This document shows, one piece after another, positions 52,471 to 62,172 of a stretch of DNA of 64,000 nucleotides. The DNA comes from JAVBKV01 sp031553885 (GTDB lineage Bacteria; Bacteroidota; Bacteroidia; Bacteroidales; Azobacteroidaceae), in NCBI GenBank assembly GCA_031553885.1, contig JAVBKV010000014.1, positions 26,815 to 90,814 of the forward strand, in the 5' to 3' direction. The notes below the pieces were generated by a model. That model was not told where the DNA came from. It saw only the letters and a list, made by a program, of their open reading frames with translations, and ran no database searches. Every line of letters begins with the position of its first letter. The stretch's first letter is position 1. Both the position numbers and the translations under genes were made by a program.

Positions 52471-54525
52471 ATGGCCAGGGGTAGAAAGGGGCAACCGCTA
52501 CTGTTTTTTTTTATTCTTTATCTTTTTTTATTTTTATGGAGTTGTGAAAAAAAACAAAAGCCTGCGTATACTCCGGAAAACCAACGGGTAGATTCTCTTT
52601 GTACTTCATTGATGCAACTGGCGGTGGAAGAGCCTTGCCAGACAAAAAAATTAATTACTTATGAATTGAAAAATATTCGGGACAGCATTAACTATTATCG
52701 TATGTTGTTCTTATTAAGCAGGTGTTATGAATACGAAAACAAACCAGACTCCGCTTACCTGATCTACGATACAATACTCCGTTTTTGTCAGAGAAAAGGC
52801 AATCCCAATCCGGAAATAGCCCGATTGGAAATCATCTGTTGTAATAATGCATCCCAAAATAGGTATAACTCGGGCCATACCGACCGCGCCATCGACTACC
52901 TGAGGCAGGCTATTGATGTTGCTTACCAGCCTGACGCAAAGGAATGCCGGCAATACCTACCCCAATTATATCTTCTACTTGCCGAAGATTATCATTTCAA
53001 AAGCGATTACCCCTCGGCGGTCGACAATTGCAGGAAAGCCATGCTGGCTGCGGATTCAATCGATCAGACGGATCAATACCACCTCTCTGTCTATGGAACG
53101 CTGGCAAGAATTTACCTGGATCTAAAAAACTTTCCTTTAGCTGATCATTATTACGAACTGGCAGAGAAAAGCCTGGATCAGCTATCATTAGCGGATCGGT
53201 ATGTTTTTGCCAATGCGAGAGGTTATTATTACTATACGACCAAGGAATATGAGAAAGCACTTCCCTGGTACCAGCAATCCTATTCTTATGCCCGGCAGTT
53301 GAAAATGGAACATACGGAAGCGCCGTTGCTGGCCAATCTGGGTGAGATTTATTTATGCCTGGGAAAAACAGATTCTTCCCAATATTACCTGGATAAAGCC
53401 GCCGGATATTATTTTCGTCCGGACAACACGGACACGAACTCCCGTTATTATATGAATATGCTCTATCTGTCTCTTTATCTTGAAAAAGGTGACATGAAAG
53501 AGGCGGAGTGCATTCTCAATCAATCGTATCCTCAGGATAATTTCAACTATATATATACCAACGGAAAACGATTGGAAGAATTTTATACCCGAAAAGGAGA
53601 TTATAAAAAAGCATATGAACTACGGAAACAAATCGATTCGCTGGATGATTCCCTGCGTACCATTACGATTCAGAATAACATTGCGGAAATCGATTCCCGA
53701 TACCGGCAGGATACAACTGTACTGAAAAGGGATATTTTCATTACTCAGCAGGATAGGAAAGTTCAGCAGTTCAGAAACACAACGATCATACTGATTCTGG
53801 TGCTTATAGTAATCGTAGTAACCGTTGCTACAATCATGGTCTGTGCCCGAAGAAAAAAAGAAAAAGAGTATGCCCGTCAGGTAAGCATTATCACCAAACT
53901 CCGGATGGAAAATGTACGTAACCGGATTTCCCCCCATTTTATCCTCAATGTATTGAATTCCCTGATACCCGGACTCGAAGGGCATAAAGAACTTAATTTG
54001 CCGTTGAATCTATTGACCCAATCCATTAGAGAATGCCTGCTGGTCTCAGAAAAAATAGCAATCCCATTGAAAGATGAAATCAATATTGTCAGCAATTATG
54101 CCGGATTACGCAAAAGTATAAATCCCCGGATTCCGGAAATACAATGGGACATAACCCCGGAAACTGATATGACTATTCTTCTCCCTTCCATGATCATTCA
54201 AATTCCGGTTGAGAATGCTATTAACCACGCGTTTCGAACGGAACAGCAGGATAAACAACTATCTATAACCATCCGAAAAGAAAATCACCTGGTTTCCATT
54301 GCGATAGAAGACAATGGCATGGGAGTCCTTTCAAGCAGGAACCGTATTGACAATCCAAACTCAACCGGGCAGGGACTCCGGATTTTGTTCAAAACAATTG
54401 AACTACTCAATAGTAAAAACCAAAATAAAATCCGGTTGGACATTCAGGATTTAGGAAAAACATCACCCGGAATGCAGGGCACAAGAGTAAATATCGAAAT
54501 CCCGACAGATTTTCAATATGATTGA
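52471..54525 (+). CDS. TPR-containing sensor histidine kinase (LytS/YehU-type HisKA) with lipobox
   Basis: This sensor of 684 residues has a hydrophobic signal ending in lipobox LWSC (Cys25), then about ten TPR-like helix pairs (about 75-400) that should lie in the periplasm. A transmembrane segment (about 438-458) is followed by a short coiled coil and the kinase. The phosphoacceptor motif is RNRISPHFILNVLNSL (His489); the N-box is VENAINHAF, with DNGMG and STGQGLRI as the G-boxes. This is the class that pairs with LytTR regulators, and the next gene encodes one, overlapping by eight bases. A lipidated N-terminus plus a membrane span gives two membrane anchors. Signal unknown. Confidence 0.88.
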   Translation: MARGRKGQPLLFFFILYLFLFLWSCEKKQKPAYTPENQRVDSLCTSLMQLAVEEPCQTKKLITYELKNIRDSINYYRMLFLLSRCYEYENKPDSAYLIYDTILRFCQRKGNPNPEIARLEIICCNNASQNRYNSGHTDRAIDYLRQAIDVAYQPDAKECRQYLPQLYLLLAEDYHFKSDYPSAVDNCRKAMLAADSIDQTDQYHLSVYGTLARIYLDLKNFPLADHYYELAEKSLDQLSLADRYVFANARGYYYYTTKEYEKALPWYQQSYSYARQLKMEHTEAPLLANLGEIYLCLGKTDSSQYYLDKAAGYYFRPDNTDTNSRYYMNMLYLSLYLEKGDMKEAECILNQSYPQDNFNYIYTNGKRLEEFYTRKGDYKKAYELRKQIDSLDDSLRTITIQNNIAEIDSRYRQDTTVLKRDIFITQQDRKVQQFRNTTIILILVLIVIVVTVATIMVCARRKKEKEYARQVSIITKLRMENVRNRISPHFILNVLNSLIPGLEGHKELNLPLNLLTQSIRECLLVSEKIAIPLKDEINIVSNYAGLRKSINPRIPEIQWDITPETDMTILLPSMIIQIPVENAINHAFRTEQQDKQLSITIRKENHLVSIAIEDNGMGVLSSRNRIDNPNSTGQGLRILFKTIELLNSKNQNKIRLDIQDLGKTSPGMQGTRVNIEIPTDFQYD

Positions 54526-55294
54526 AATGAATATGAATACACTCATTAAAACAATAATCATAGACGATGAGCCCGGTTGTATTGACCGCTTACATAAAGA
54601 TTTAGAAGCGTTTCCGGAAATCAGGGTCGTTGAAACGGTCAGTTCTGCCGAGAGAGCAAAGGAAGTTGTTATCCGCCACCAACCCGACCTGTTGTTTCTG
54701 GATGTGGAAATGCCCGGATCGAACGGTATAGAAATACTTCAGGAAATCCAGGCATTTGCGTCGCCCTCCATGTGTGTGGTATTTTATAGCGCCCATAATC
54801 AATATATAATCAACGCATTGCGTTTGTCTGCATTCGACTTTTTATTGAAGCCTTACCAACAGGAAGAATTGGAAACCATCATTAACCGTATCGGGGAGAA
54901 AAGGAAAAATACGATACCCAACCTGAGTGAAGCTATCCGTCAATTATTGGTAAAGGACAAAAAACTGGGTATTCAAACCATTTCCGGACTCAAATTCATC
55001 CGGCCACAGGAAGTCCTTTATTTTCAATACAGCGATCAGTCTCACTTATGGGAAATGATATTAACTTGTAACGCCAGGCATAAACTCAAGAAAAATACCA
55101 CTGCCGACGATATTCTGAGCATCAGTACTTCATTCCTTCAAGCCAGACAGGACATTATTCTCAATATCGAATACCTGTCTTTCCTGGAAAACAAAACCCT
55201 CCGGTGTATGTTTTATCCACCATTTACCCAGTTGGATATTTGCTTATCCAGAAAATACTACAAACAAATCAGGGAAGCCCTGGAAATTTTGTAA
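54518..55294 (+). CDS. LytTR-family response regulator
   Basis: This 258-residue protein has a receiver domain (residues about 10-125) with the acidic pair IIDDEPG and phosphorylation site LFLDVEMPG (Asp62), followed by a LytTR DNA-binding domain (about 155-258) with GLKFIRPQEVLYFQYSD. It overlaps the kinase gene by eight bases; in-frame ATGs at 54527 and 54533 are alternative starts. Targets may include the secreted-protein genes to the right, but no matching direct repeats were confirmed. Confidence 0.9.
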   Translation: MIEMNMNTLIKTIIIDDEPGCIDRLHKDLEAFPEIRVVETVSSAERAKEVVIRHQPDLLFLDVEMPGSNGIEILQEIQAFASPSMCVVFYSAHNQYIINALRLSAFDFLLKPYQQEELETIINRIGEKRKNTIPNLSEAIRQLLVKDKKLGIQTISGLKFIRPQEVLYFQYSDQSHLWEMILTCNARHKLKKNTTADDILSISTSFLQARQDIILNIEYLSFLENKTLRCMFYPPFTQLDICLSRKYYKQIREALEIL

Positions 55295-55727
55295 TCCTGA
55301 AATCCTCCTGGCTAATGAGGCTGTATCCCTAAGGGATTATGGGATTATGGGGTGGTAAGGGTGGACTTAGGGTGGAATAAAAAATGACCACATAGATACC
55401 TTTTTTGACCAGACAAATTCAAATAGATCTATTTATACCCGATTCAAATTTTGGGATTTTTTTCGTTTACAATTTTTAACCTAATTTCAGGCCTGATTTC
55501 AAGGAATTACTGACAAAAGTGTTTAGTTTTTATTCTTGTCAGGGAATCTGGTAAATTTCAATATTGTATGGAACAAAATGCAAAGACTCATATCAACAGG
55601 TGTGAGTATTGTTTTTCGTACAATGGGCTTACCTGAGCCTCCAACGGATTAAACTAACGATCCCACACTTCTTTTTAAATAATCGGCTTCTTAAGGGATT
55701 GGTGGAAGTAGACAAAAATAGCCCGGG
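55295..55727. other. Gene-free gap after the LytTR regulator
   Basis: 433 bases without a credible gene. The left part has G-rich near-repeats (GGGATTATGGGATTATGGGG at 55336-55355, then GGGTGGACTTAGGGTGGA). The right part is AT-rich. No clear TAnnTTTG promoter or terminator was found, and how the next gene is expressed is unclear. Confidence 0.5.
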
Positions 55728-56753
55728 ATGAAAAATCTATTACTAAAAGCAGCTTTTATTATTTCTTTTTTAGTGGGAGTTAAAGCCTATTCTCAAGAAG
55801 TTCAGTTAGCCACCCTTCAACATGGAGAAAACATGCAAGTATTTTATGGCAGCAATGCTTTAATAGATGCATTAGCTGTGGCTGATCATGGTGATCTGAT
55901 TAACCTTACCGCAGGGACATTTAATTCAACAACTATAAATAAAGCAATTACTTTACAAGGGGCGGGATACATTACAGATGCAACAAATGGTAAATTTCCA
56001 ACCATAATTTCAGGAGATCTTAACATTCAGCTTTCCGACGGAGATACAGGATTAGTAATAGAAGGAATTTCTCATAATTCTGGTTTTAATATAAATTCAT
56101 CGACAAACTCTTTTATATTAAAGAAAAGTATAATAGGAGTAGTAGACTTTAAGGCGAATTCCATGAATTGTCTGATAGATCAGTGTCGGATAGGAACTCT
56201 TAATTTTTACGATAAAGAACATGAAAATATGTACATAAAAAACTCAATAATGCAGTATTTAGGAAGTAATTCTCCATTGTCCACATTATTTGTAGAAAAT
56301 TGTGTAATAACAGATCAAGTAGATGCTAATCGCGAATATAACGGGACCACAGCCTTTTTTAGAAATAATATTATTGGGGGAGTCAATTGGGGATATGGCC
56401 GTGATGGCAGTTTAAAAAATAGCTGTAAAGCATATAATAATGTATTTATACAGGGTAATGACAATGATGTAGCAGTAAAGTCAGAAAATGTAACAGTAAC
56501 GGCAATGGCCTTATTTGGGAAAGAAAGTATAGAGTGGAGCGCTGATGGTTATCGTAATGAAACTTACCAACTTACTCCTGAGGCCAAAGTCACTTATTTA
56601 GGCACTGATGGAACTCAAGTTGGCATTTATGGAGGACCGACTCCATTTACAAATGTTCCAACTAACCCTCAGATTACGGCCAAATCTATTGATTCCCAAT
56701 CCTCGGCTGATGGAAAACTAAGAGTAAGCATTACAGTTGAAGCCCAAAAATAA
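55728..56753 (+). CDS. Secreted protein, probable right-handed beta-helix
   Basis: This 341-residue protein has a signal peptide ending near AYSQ (residue 23). Early it has GDLINLTAGTFNSTTINKAITLQGAGY, the typical entry into parallel beta-helix proteins (pectate-lyase-like). Short repeated strands follow, with Asn-rich turns (NSFILKKSIIG, NCLIDQCRIGTLNF, NMYIKNSIMQYLG, TLFVENCVIT). No catalytic residues are evident, so it may be structural or adhesive. The coding DNA is AT-rich compared with the central part of the window. It lies six bases before the large T9SS cargo gene, suggesting one operon. Confidence 0.68.
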   Translation: MKNLLLKAAFIISFLVGVKAYSQEVQLATLQHGENMQVFYGSNALIDALAVADHGDLINLTAGTFNSTTINKAITLQGAGYITDATNGKFPTIISGDLNIQLSDGDTGLVIEGISHNSGFNINSSTNSFILKKSIIGVVDFKANSMNCLIDQCRIGTLNFYDKEHENMYIKNSIMQYLGSNSPLSTLFVENCVITDQVDANREYNGTTAFFRNNIIGGVNWGYGRDGSLKNSCKAYNNVFIQGNDNDVAVKSENVTVTAMALFGKESIEWSADGYRNETYQLTPEAKVTYLGTDGTQVGIYGGPTPFTNVPTNPQITAKSIDSQSSADGKLRVSITVEAQK

Positions 56754-56759
56754 AGAACC

Positions 56760-59700
56760 ATGCGAAAACAAATAACAACACTCCTTATTTTTTTCTTTAT
56801 CTTTCAATCCTTAAAAGCACAAAACAATATCACGGAATACGAATATTGGTTTGATAAAAACACTTCAGATAAAGTTGCGGTTCCCGCCTCGAATGGAAAT
56901 ATTCTTCTTTCATCAGATGTTTCCTCCCTTTCAAAAGGCATCCATTTTTATAACTTCAGGGCGAAAGATAATAACGGCAGGTGGAGCTCTCCATTAACTC
57001 AATATTTCTACCATCCAAATGCAGTCTCTGAAAATAAAATTATCGCCTATGAATATTGGTGGAATCATGCAGACAGCTTAAAGACAATCGTAAAAATTGA
57101 TCCTGTAAATCCATTGGAATTAAAAGATCAACTAGTTGAGATTAATGCTTTACCAATAGTAATACCAGATACGTTTCGTTTTGTTCCGGATGTATATGGT
57201 AACGCCAAGATATATTATAACAATATATTCAATATTCGCTTCCAGGATTTAAATGAAAAATGGAGTAATGTCTCAATCGATAAATTTATGGATGAAAGAG
57301 GCTTTGATGTCTTTGCAGATACATTACACTCTGATATACCGGTAACAAAACCGAAACCAACACCTGAAGAAATTCATTTCTACAAACTGAATGCATTATC
57401 CGGAGATAGTCTTATTTGGCAAACAGATCAACCTTGTACCATACAGGTTTTCGACCCGTTTGGTGTAGAAATTTATAAAACTGTTGGAGATGAAAGTCTC
57501 TCTTTTGATGGAACAAGAGTAAAACGAGATGGAGTATACCATGTTTTATTGCATACAGTAACTTCTTACAGCTCTGAAATTACATTAAATTATAAGCATA
57601 TTCATAAATACGCAATATTGGGATATGATATAAAGAAGGTTGGAAATAAAGGAATAAGTACAATTAATTTCGAAGGAAATGGGTTTGATTCTTCAACAAA
57701 GCTTGTTTTTGAAAGGGCAAGCAAGGAAATCATTTCTGATACAATCATATGTAATAGTCTTAATAAATTATCCGCTATTGTAAATTTTACAGATGCAGAA
57801 ATAGGAATATATAACATTAAGGCGATTTTTAATGATACAACCATAATAATACCGCAGGGGATTGAGGTTGAGGCTTTTAAGCCCATTGAGTTAGACGTTT
57901 CGATTATAGGACCTTCCAGTTTCAGAATAGGAACACCTATTACTTACACCATTACAGTCAAAAATAGTGGAAATATTACTGCATATCAAGTTCCGTTGAA
58001 CATCAAGATTATAGCAAATACTGAAAACTCCATACAAAATCTAAAATTAAGCAATAATATTCCTAAGCCTCAAATACCGGAAAATATTGATCTATCAACG
58101 TTTTCTGAAAATGATAAAAATGCGATTCTCAATTATTACAATGATTTTCAGGATATTTATCATTTCTTCTATTTTTATAATAAAGAAACAGGAGAGTATG
58201 TACATACCAATGATTTTTTTCTTGAAAGTATTTCTCCTAATTCAGATATTACAATTACAGTAACATTAACATCTTCAATATCTGTTGATCTTCAAGCAAT
58301 AGTGCCTAAAAACTGGAAAGAATATAATATAAAAAAATCAGAGAATAATATTAATCTTAAATCTAATATGGCTTGTTGTGTTTATAATACACTGGACTGT
58401 ACATTATCAATTGCAGAACTATTTGAAGGTTTTCCGTTAAGTGGATGTGTTTATGGCACTATAAGATCAGGGTTGGGTTTTGCAGTTTCAATAGCTTGTG
58501 ACGACAATGAAACTGCTACTGAAAAAATCGCCAATGGCACAGTAAGTTTACATAACTCTATAGTATCTGCATTGTTAAGCTGTATGGAGGAGGAAGTAAA
58601 GAAACTCAATGTTTTTTGGAGATTTATGAACAAACTAAAAGATGTGGTTAATACAGGAGTTACATGTGGAAATACGATTAATTCATGGATGTCAGGTGAT
58701 TGCTGGGGTGATCCGAATACAGATAATCATCATTCAAATGGGCTACAATCCTACGATCCCAACGACAAAATTGGCTACCGTTCTCCTTCCGGCAGCACCT
58801 ATTTCAATGAAAATGTCACCAACATGACTTACGTCATCAACTTTGAAAATGATCCGGAAAAAGCAACAGCACCTGCTCAGGACGTTTATATTACGGATGA
58901 ATTGGATCTGTCAAAGTTTGACATTAACAGTTTTCGGGCTGGATATGTAATGGTCAATAACAAAGTATATCCTGCGCCTTACAACGCACAGGAACACGCC
59001 TGGGAGATCGATATGCGACCAGAAATGAATCTGCTTACCCGGGTAAGTCTTACATTAGATAAACAAACGGGTATTGCTCATTGGCATTTTGCCTCCATTG
59101 ATCCGATAACCGACCTGCCGACAACAGATGTATTCGGAGGTTTTCTTCCTCCCAATGACGAACAAGGTCACGGACAAGGCAGTGTTTCATTTACCATCGA
59201 TCTTAAAAATAACATTCAGAATGATGATGCAGTCAGTAACAAAGCGGAAATCATTTTTGACAACAATACTCCGATCGAAACCCCGGAATGGACGAATTGG
59301 AAAGACAATATTCCTCCTGTCAGCAGCATGCTTCAGCCAACCGATTTAAATAACGGTACGGTTCGCTTGCAATGGAATGGCACGGATAACGGTTCCGGAG
59401 TATATCTATATACCATCTATGCACGTAAAGGACAGGAAAACTGGTATCCGCTATTAACTAATACAAACCTGTTGGAAACTGATTTCCAATATTCTCCCAA
59501 TGAGCATTATTCATTTTATGTCATAGCAACCGACAGTGCTTTGAATGTAGAGAGTAAATCGCCGATAGAAGAAGCCGGTTTCTACAAGCAATCTTCTCTG
59601 AACCGTTTTACGATCTCAGTAGCCGGATCTCCTGCCGCATCGGGATCTGTCACCGGGGGAGGAGAATATGTAGAAAATACGACTGTCTATTTAAAAGCAA

Positions 59701-60548
59701 TCCCTGACACAGGCTACGAATTCCTGAATTGGATAGAAAATAATAATACGGTTTCGAATCTACCGGATTACAGTTTTACAGTTACCTCCGACAGAACATT
59801 AACTGCAATATTTACTCCGATTAAAAACCATTTTATTATAGCCACCATTGCAGAACCGGAAGAAAGCGGAGAAATTACAGGTCATGGAGAGTATGAAGAG
59901 AATTCAAATGTCCAATTACAAGCCGTTCCTAATACCGGATATGAGTTTCAATACTGGATGGAAAATAATACCATTGTGCATGAAATCTCAAATTACAATT
60001 TTATAGCTACTGCCAACCGTAATCTGACCGCAGTCTTTAGTCCGGTAAAAAAACACTTTGTTATAACTGCAACTGCCAGCCCCAAAGAGGGTGGATTCAC
60101 ATCCGGTACAGGTGAATACGAAGAAAATACGACCATTCAGTTACAGGCAACCCCGAATGCCGGTTATAAATTTCATTCCTGGTTAGAAACCGGTGTAATG
60201 GTTGATTATTGGCCCGATTATCAATTCAAAGTTAAAGCCAACCGTAATCTAGTTGCGATGTTCATGCCAGACGACGTTACAGACATAAAAGGAATCGATA
60301 CTAGAAATCCTGATTTCAGGCTTTATCCTAATCCGGCAAAGGATCAGGTTAATTTATCCATTCCCGATATTACCGGAAAACTTCTTATCGAAATCATCTC
60401 GATGGATGGCACTGTAGTACAAAAAAGAGAAGAGCCTATTTCAAAAAGAATAGTACAGCTTAATGTTTCAGATTTATCCAGAGGTATTTATATTGTTCGA
60501 CTCACATCCCAATCAGGCATGGTAACATTAAAGTTAGTATTAAAATAA
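56760..60548 (+). CDS. Large T9SS-exported multidomain surface protein with InlB-type repeats
   Basis: This 1262-residue protein has a signal peptide (about 1-20, ending SLKAQ). Residues about 25-640 have several beta-rich segments, including a DUF11-like part with TYTITVKNSGNITAYQVP, and an unusual Cys-containing helical insert (CCVYNTLDC, about 540-620). At about 664 begins a YDPNDK domain frequently found in T9SS cargo proteins, then an Ig/fibronectin-like domain (about 845-940). Three InlB-type repeats of about 74 residues follow (from about 949, each with GEYxEN(T/S) and GY(E/K)F...W), and then a type A sorting domain (about 1175-1262, FRLYPNPAKDQVNLS). DNA composition changes sharply around 58740, inside the gene. 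Likely an adhesin or surface scaffold. Confidence 0.82.
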   Translation: MRKQITTLLIFFFIFQSLKAQNNITEYEYWFDKNTSDKVAVPASNGNILLSSDVSSLSKGIHFYNFRAKDNNGRWSSPLTQYFYHPNAVSENKIIAYEYWWNHADSLKTIVKIDPVNPLELKDQLVEINALPIVIPDTFRFVPDVYGNAKIYYNNIFNIRFQDLNEKWSNVSIDKFMDERGFDVFADTLHSDIPVTKPKPTPEEIHFYKLNALSGDSLIWQTDQPCTIQVFDPFGVEIYKTVGDESLSFDGTRVKRDGVYHVLLHTVTSYSSEITLNYKHIHKYAILGYDIKKVGNKGISTINFEGNGFDSSTKLVFERASKEIISDTIICNSLNKLSAIVNFTDAEIGIYNIKAIFNDTTIIIPQGIEVEAFKPIELDVSIIGPSSFRIGTPITYTITVKNSGNITAYQVPLNIKIIANTENSIQNLKLSNNIPKPQIPENIDLSTFSENDKNAILNYYNDFQDIYHFFYFYNKETGEYVHTNDFFLESISPNSDITITVTLTSSISVDLQAIVPKNWKEYNIKKSENNINLKSNMACCVYNTLDCTLSIAELFEGFPLSGCVYGTIRSGLGFAVSIACDDNETATEKIANGTVSLHNSIVSALLSCMEEEVKKLNVFWRFMNKLKDVVNTGVTCGNTINSWMSGDCWGDPNTDNHHSNGLQSYDPNDKIGYRSPSGSTYFNENVTNMTYVINFENDPEKATAPAQDVYITDELDLSKFDINSFRAGYVMVNNKVYPAPYNAQEHAWEIDMRPEMNLLTRVSLTLDKQTGIAHWHFASIDPITDLPTTDVFGGFLPPNDEQGHGQGSVSFTIDLKNNIQNDDAVSNKAEIIFDNNTPIETPEWTNWKDNIPPVSSMLQPTDLNNGTVRLQWNGTDNGSGVYLYTIYARKGQENWYPLLTNTNLLETDFQYSPNEHYSFYVIATDSALNVESKSPIEEAGFYKQSSLNRFTISVAGSPAASGSVTGGGEYVENTTVYLKAIPDTGYEFLNWIENNNTVSNLPDYSFTVTSDRTLTAIFTPIKNHFIIATIAEPEESGEITGHGEYEENSNVQLQAVPNTGYEFQYWMENNTIVHEISNYNFIATANRNLTAVFSPVKKHFVITATASPKEGGFTSGTGEYEENTTIQLQATPNAGYKFHSWLETGVMVDYWPDYQFKVKANRNLVAMFMPDDVTDIKGIDTRNPDFRLYPNPAKDQVNLSIPDITGKLLIEIISMDGTVVQKREEPISKRIVQLNVSDLSRGIYIVRLTSQSGMVTLKLVLK

Positions 60549-60554
60549 CCCGGT

Positions 60555-60605
60555 TAGTTTTATCAGATAGAAGGAAATTATTTCCTTCTATCTGATAAAA
60601 CTAAT
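60555..60605. terminator. Very long perfect hairpin (24-bp stem, 3-base loop)
   Basis: 60555-60578 and 60582-60605 are perfect reverse complements around a TTA loop. It follows the T9SS cargo gene stop by six bases. It lacks a long T tract on the plus strand, so it may be a terminator, an mRNA-end stabiliser, or a cruciform element; the terminator call is tentative. Confidence 0.65.
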
Positions 60606-60643
60606 TCTTCAAAATCACATAAACAGTTATAATAAAAATAGTC

Positions 60644-62134
60644 ATGAATTCTTTTTCAGGTTATAAAACTTTTTACTGGAGTATCTTATTTCTATACTTT
60701 TCAACTATTTTTTCAGCCACCTATGCACAAACGTATCACACCGACGATAAAGAAGCATTACGAAGATTTCTTCGTCAGGCTTCCGCAATATCGGGTCAAT
60801 GTAATACACAACAACTTGGTTTGACTCCGACCGACACAAGCAATTGGAGCACAAGCGAGGAATGGGTAGGCAAGGTAACCGGACTTACATGGAATAGCTC
60901 AAGTCCTAAAAGATTAACATATATCCGATGGTCGTCAAGTATATCGGGGAATCTGGATATGGGACTTTGTTCTTCGTTGGTTTCATTGGATTGCAGCAGT
61001 TATTTCTGCAGCTTAAAAAATTTAGATGTATCGAAAAACACCAACCTCTATTACTTGTACTGCAACGGTCTGTTCTCTCAATTAGATGTGTCAAAAAATA
61101 CGAAGCTCATACAATTCACCTGTTATGCTAAATTATCCGGATTGGATTTGTCCAACAACAAATCATTGACACATTTAACCTGTAGCGGAATGCCAAGTCT
61201 CGATTTATCCAACAATCGGTCTTTGAAAGAGTTATACTGCTATGATGTTGAAACGTTGGACTTATCTCAAAATACCGCTTTAACAAGAATCAACTGTATC
61301 AGTGAAAAACTGAAGAATCTGGATTTGTCCTATAATGTCAACCTGACAGATGTGTATCTCGGTGAAGCAATTGAAACTATAAATGTCAACAATTGTAAAT
61401 CACTCCAAACATTGCATTTTGAAAAGGGTTCTATGTTAAAAAATCTGGATGTAACCAATAATAAAAATCTAACTTCACTCTTCATTTATTCAAGCCAACT
61501 GACAAACCTGGATGTATCTCAAAACACGGCTTTGAATTTCTTATGTTGCAGCAGTGGGCTCTTTAAGATTTCTACTCTTCCGAACAAACCGGCATCCGTC
61601 GCTTCTTACATCTATTCTCCCCAGACCACACTTCAGGGTGGACGGATTGATTATACCCAAGGGATAGATCTGAGTAGCGAATTTTCGAGAATAATCAACG
61701 GTGTAACTCAATTAACCACTTACAGCTGGTTCGATGAACTCGACAATCCTGTCAGTAGCGATTTAATCACAGATAATGGAAACGGAACTTTTACACTCAG
61801 CCCCCGATTGTCAGAGAAAACCGTGCATTGTAGGATGAAAAACAATCATTTCCCAGATCTGACTTTGCAGTATACCGTAACTATCAATAAAAATAATGAG
61901 ACTAAGATGAATCTGCCAGACAATATTAAAACTTCAGTTTATTTATCCGATGGCATGCTTCACATCGAGGGGGCGGATTGCGAAACCATTGAAATTTACT
62001 CGTTGAATGGGAAAAAGCTGTATTCTGTCCCTAAACAAGACAGTAAAATAAGTATCCACACATCCGCATGGAGAAAAAGCGCTTTAATCGTCAGAGGCAG
62101 TTCCGGTTGGAGCACAAAAGTGATCAATCAGTAG
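60644..62134 (+). CDS. Secreted leucine-rich-repeat protein with probable T9SS sorting domain
   Basis: This 496-residue protein has a signal peptide ending near TYAQ (residue 29). Residues about 105-320 contain eight or nine internalin-like repeats of the form LDVSKNTNLxxLxC / LDLSNNKSLTHLxC, with irregular length of 19-24 residues. An Ig-like domain (about 340-420) follows, then a C-terminal segment (VYLSDGMLHIEGADCETIEIYSLNG to the end) resembling the type A sorting domain. LRR proteins of this kind are common Bacteroidota surface proteins, for example BspA-like, and often bind host or bacterial proteins. It follows the long hairpin by 38 bases. Confidence 0.82.
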   Translation: MNSFSGYKTFYWSILFLYFSTIFSATYAQTYHTDDKEALRRFLRQASAISGQCNTQQLGLTPTDTSNWSTSEEWVGKVTGLTWNSSSPKRLTYIRWSSSISGNLDMGLCSSLVSLDCSSYFCSLKNLDVSKNTNLYYLYCNGLFSQLDVSKNTKLIQFTCYAKLSGLDLSNNKSLTHLTCSGMPSLDLSNNRSLKELYCYDVETLDLSQNTALTRINCISEKLKNLDLSYNVNLTDVYLGEAIETINVNNCKSLQTLHFEKGSMLKNLDVTNNKNLTSLFIYSSQLTNLDVSQNTALNFLCCSSGLFKISTLPNKPASVASYIYSPQTTLQGGRIDYTQGIDLSSEFSRIINGVTQLTTYSWFDELDNPVSSDLITDNGNGTFTLSPRLSEKTVHCRMKNNHFPDLTLQYTVTINKNNETKMNLPDNIKTSVYLSDGMLHIEGADCETIEIYSLNGKKLYSVPKQDSKISIHTSAWRKSALIVRGSSGWSTKVINQ

Positions 62135-62172
62135 TATATAAAAATAAATTTGAATTAATATCACAATTAATT

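Noticed and set aside
55336..55375. G-rich near-repeats after the LytTR gene as a possible small regulatory array
   Set aside because: The units are short, irregular and unconnected to a promoter or gene, so no function is claimed.
62068..62172. A longer start for the TPR lipoprotein
   Set aside because: The extra 35 residues overlap the LRR gene and would bury the lipoprotein signal peptide.
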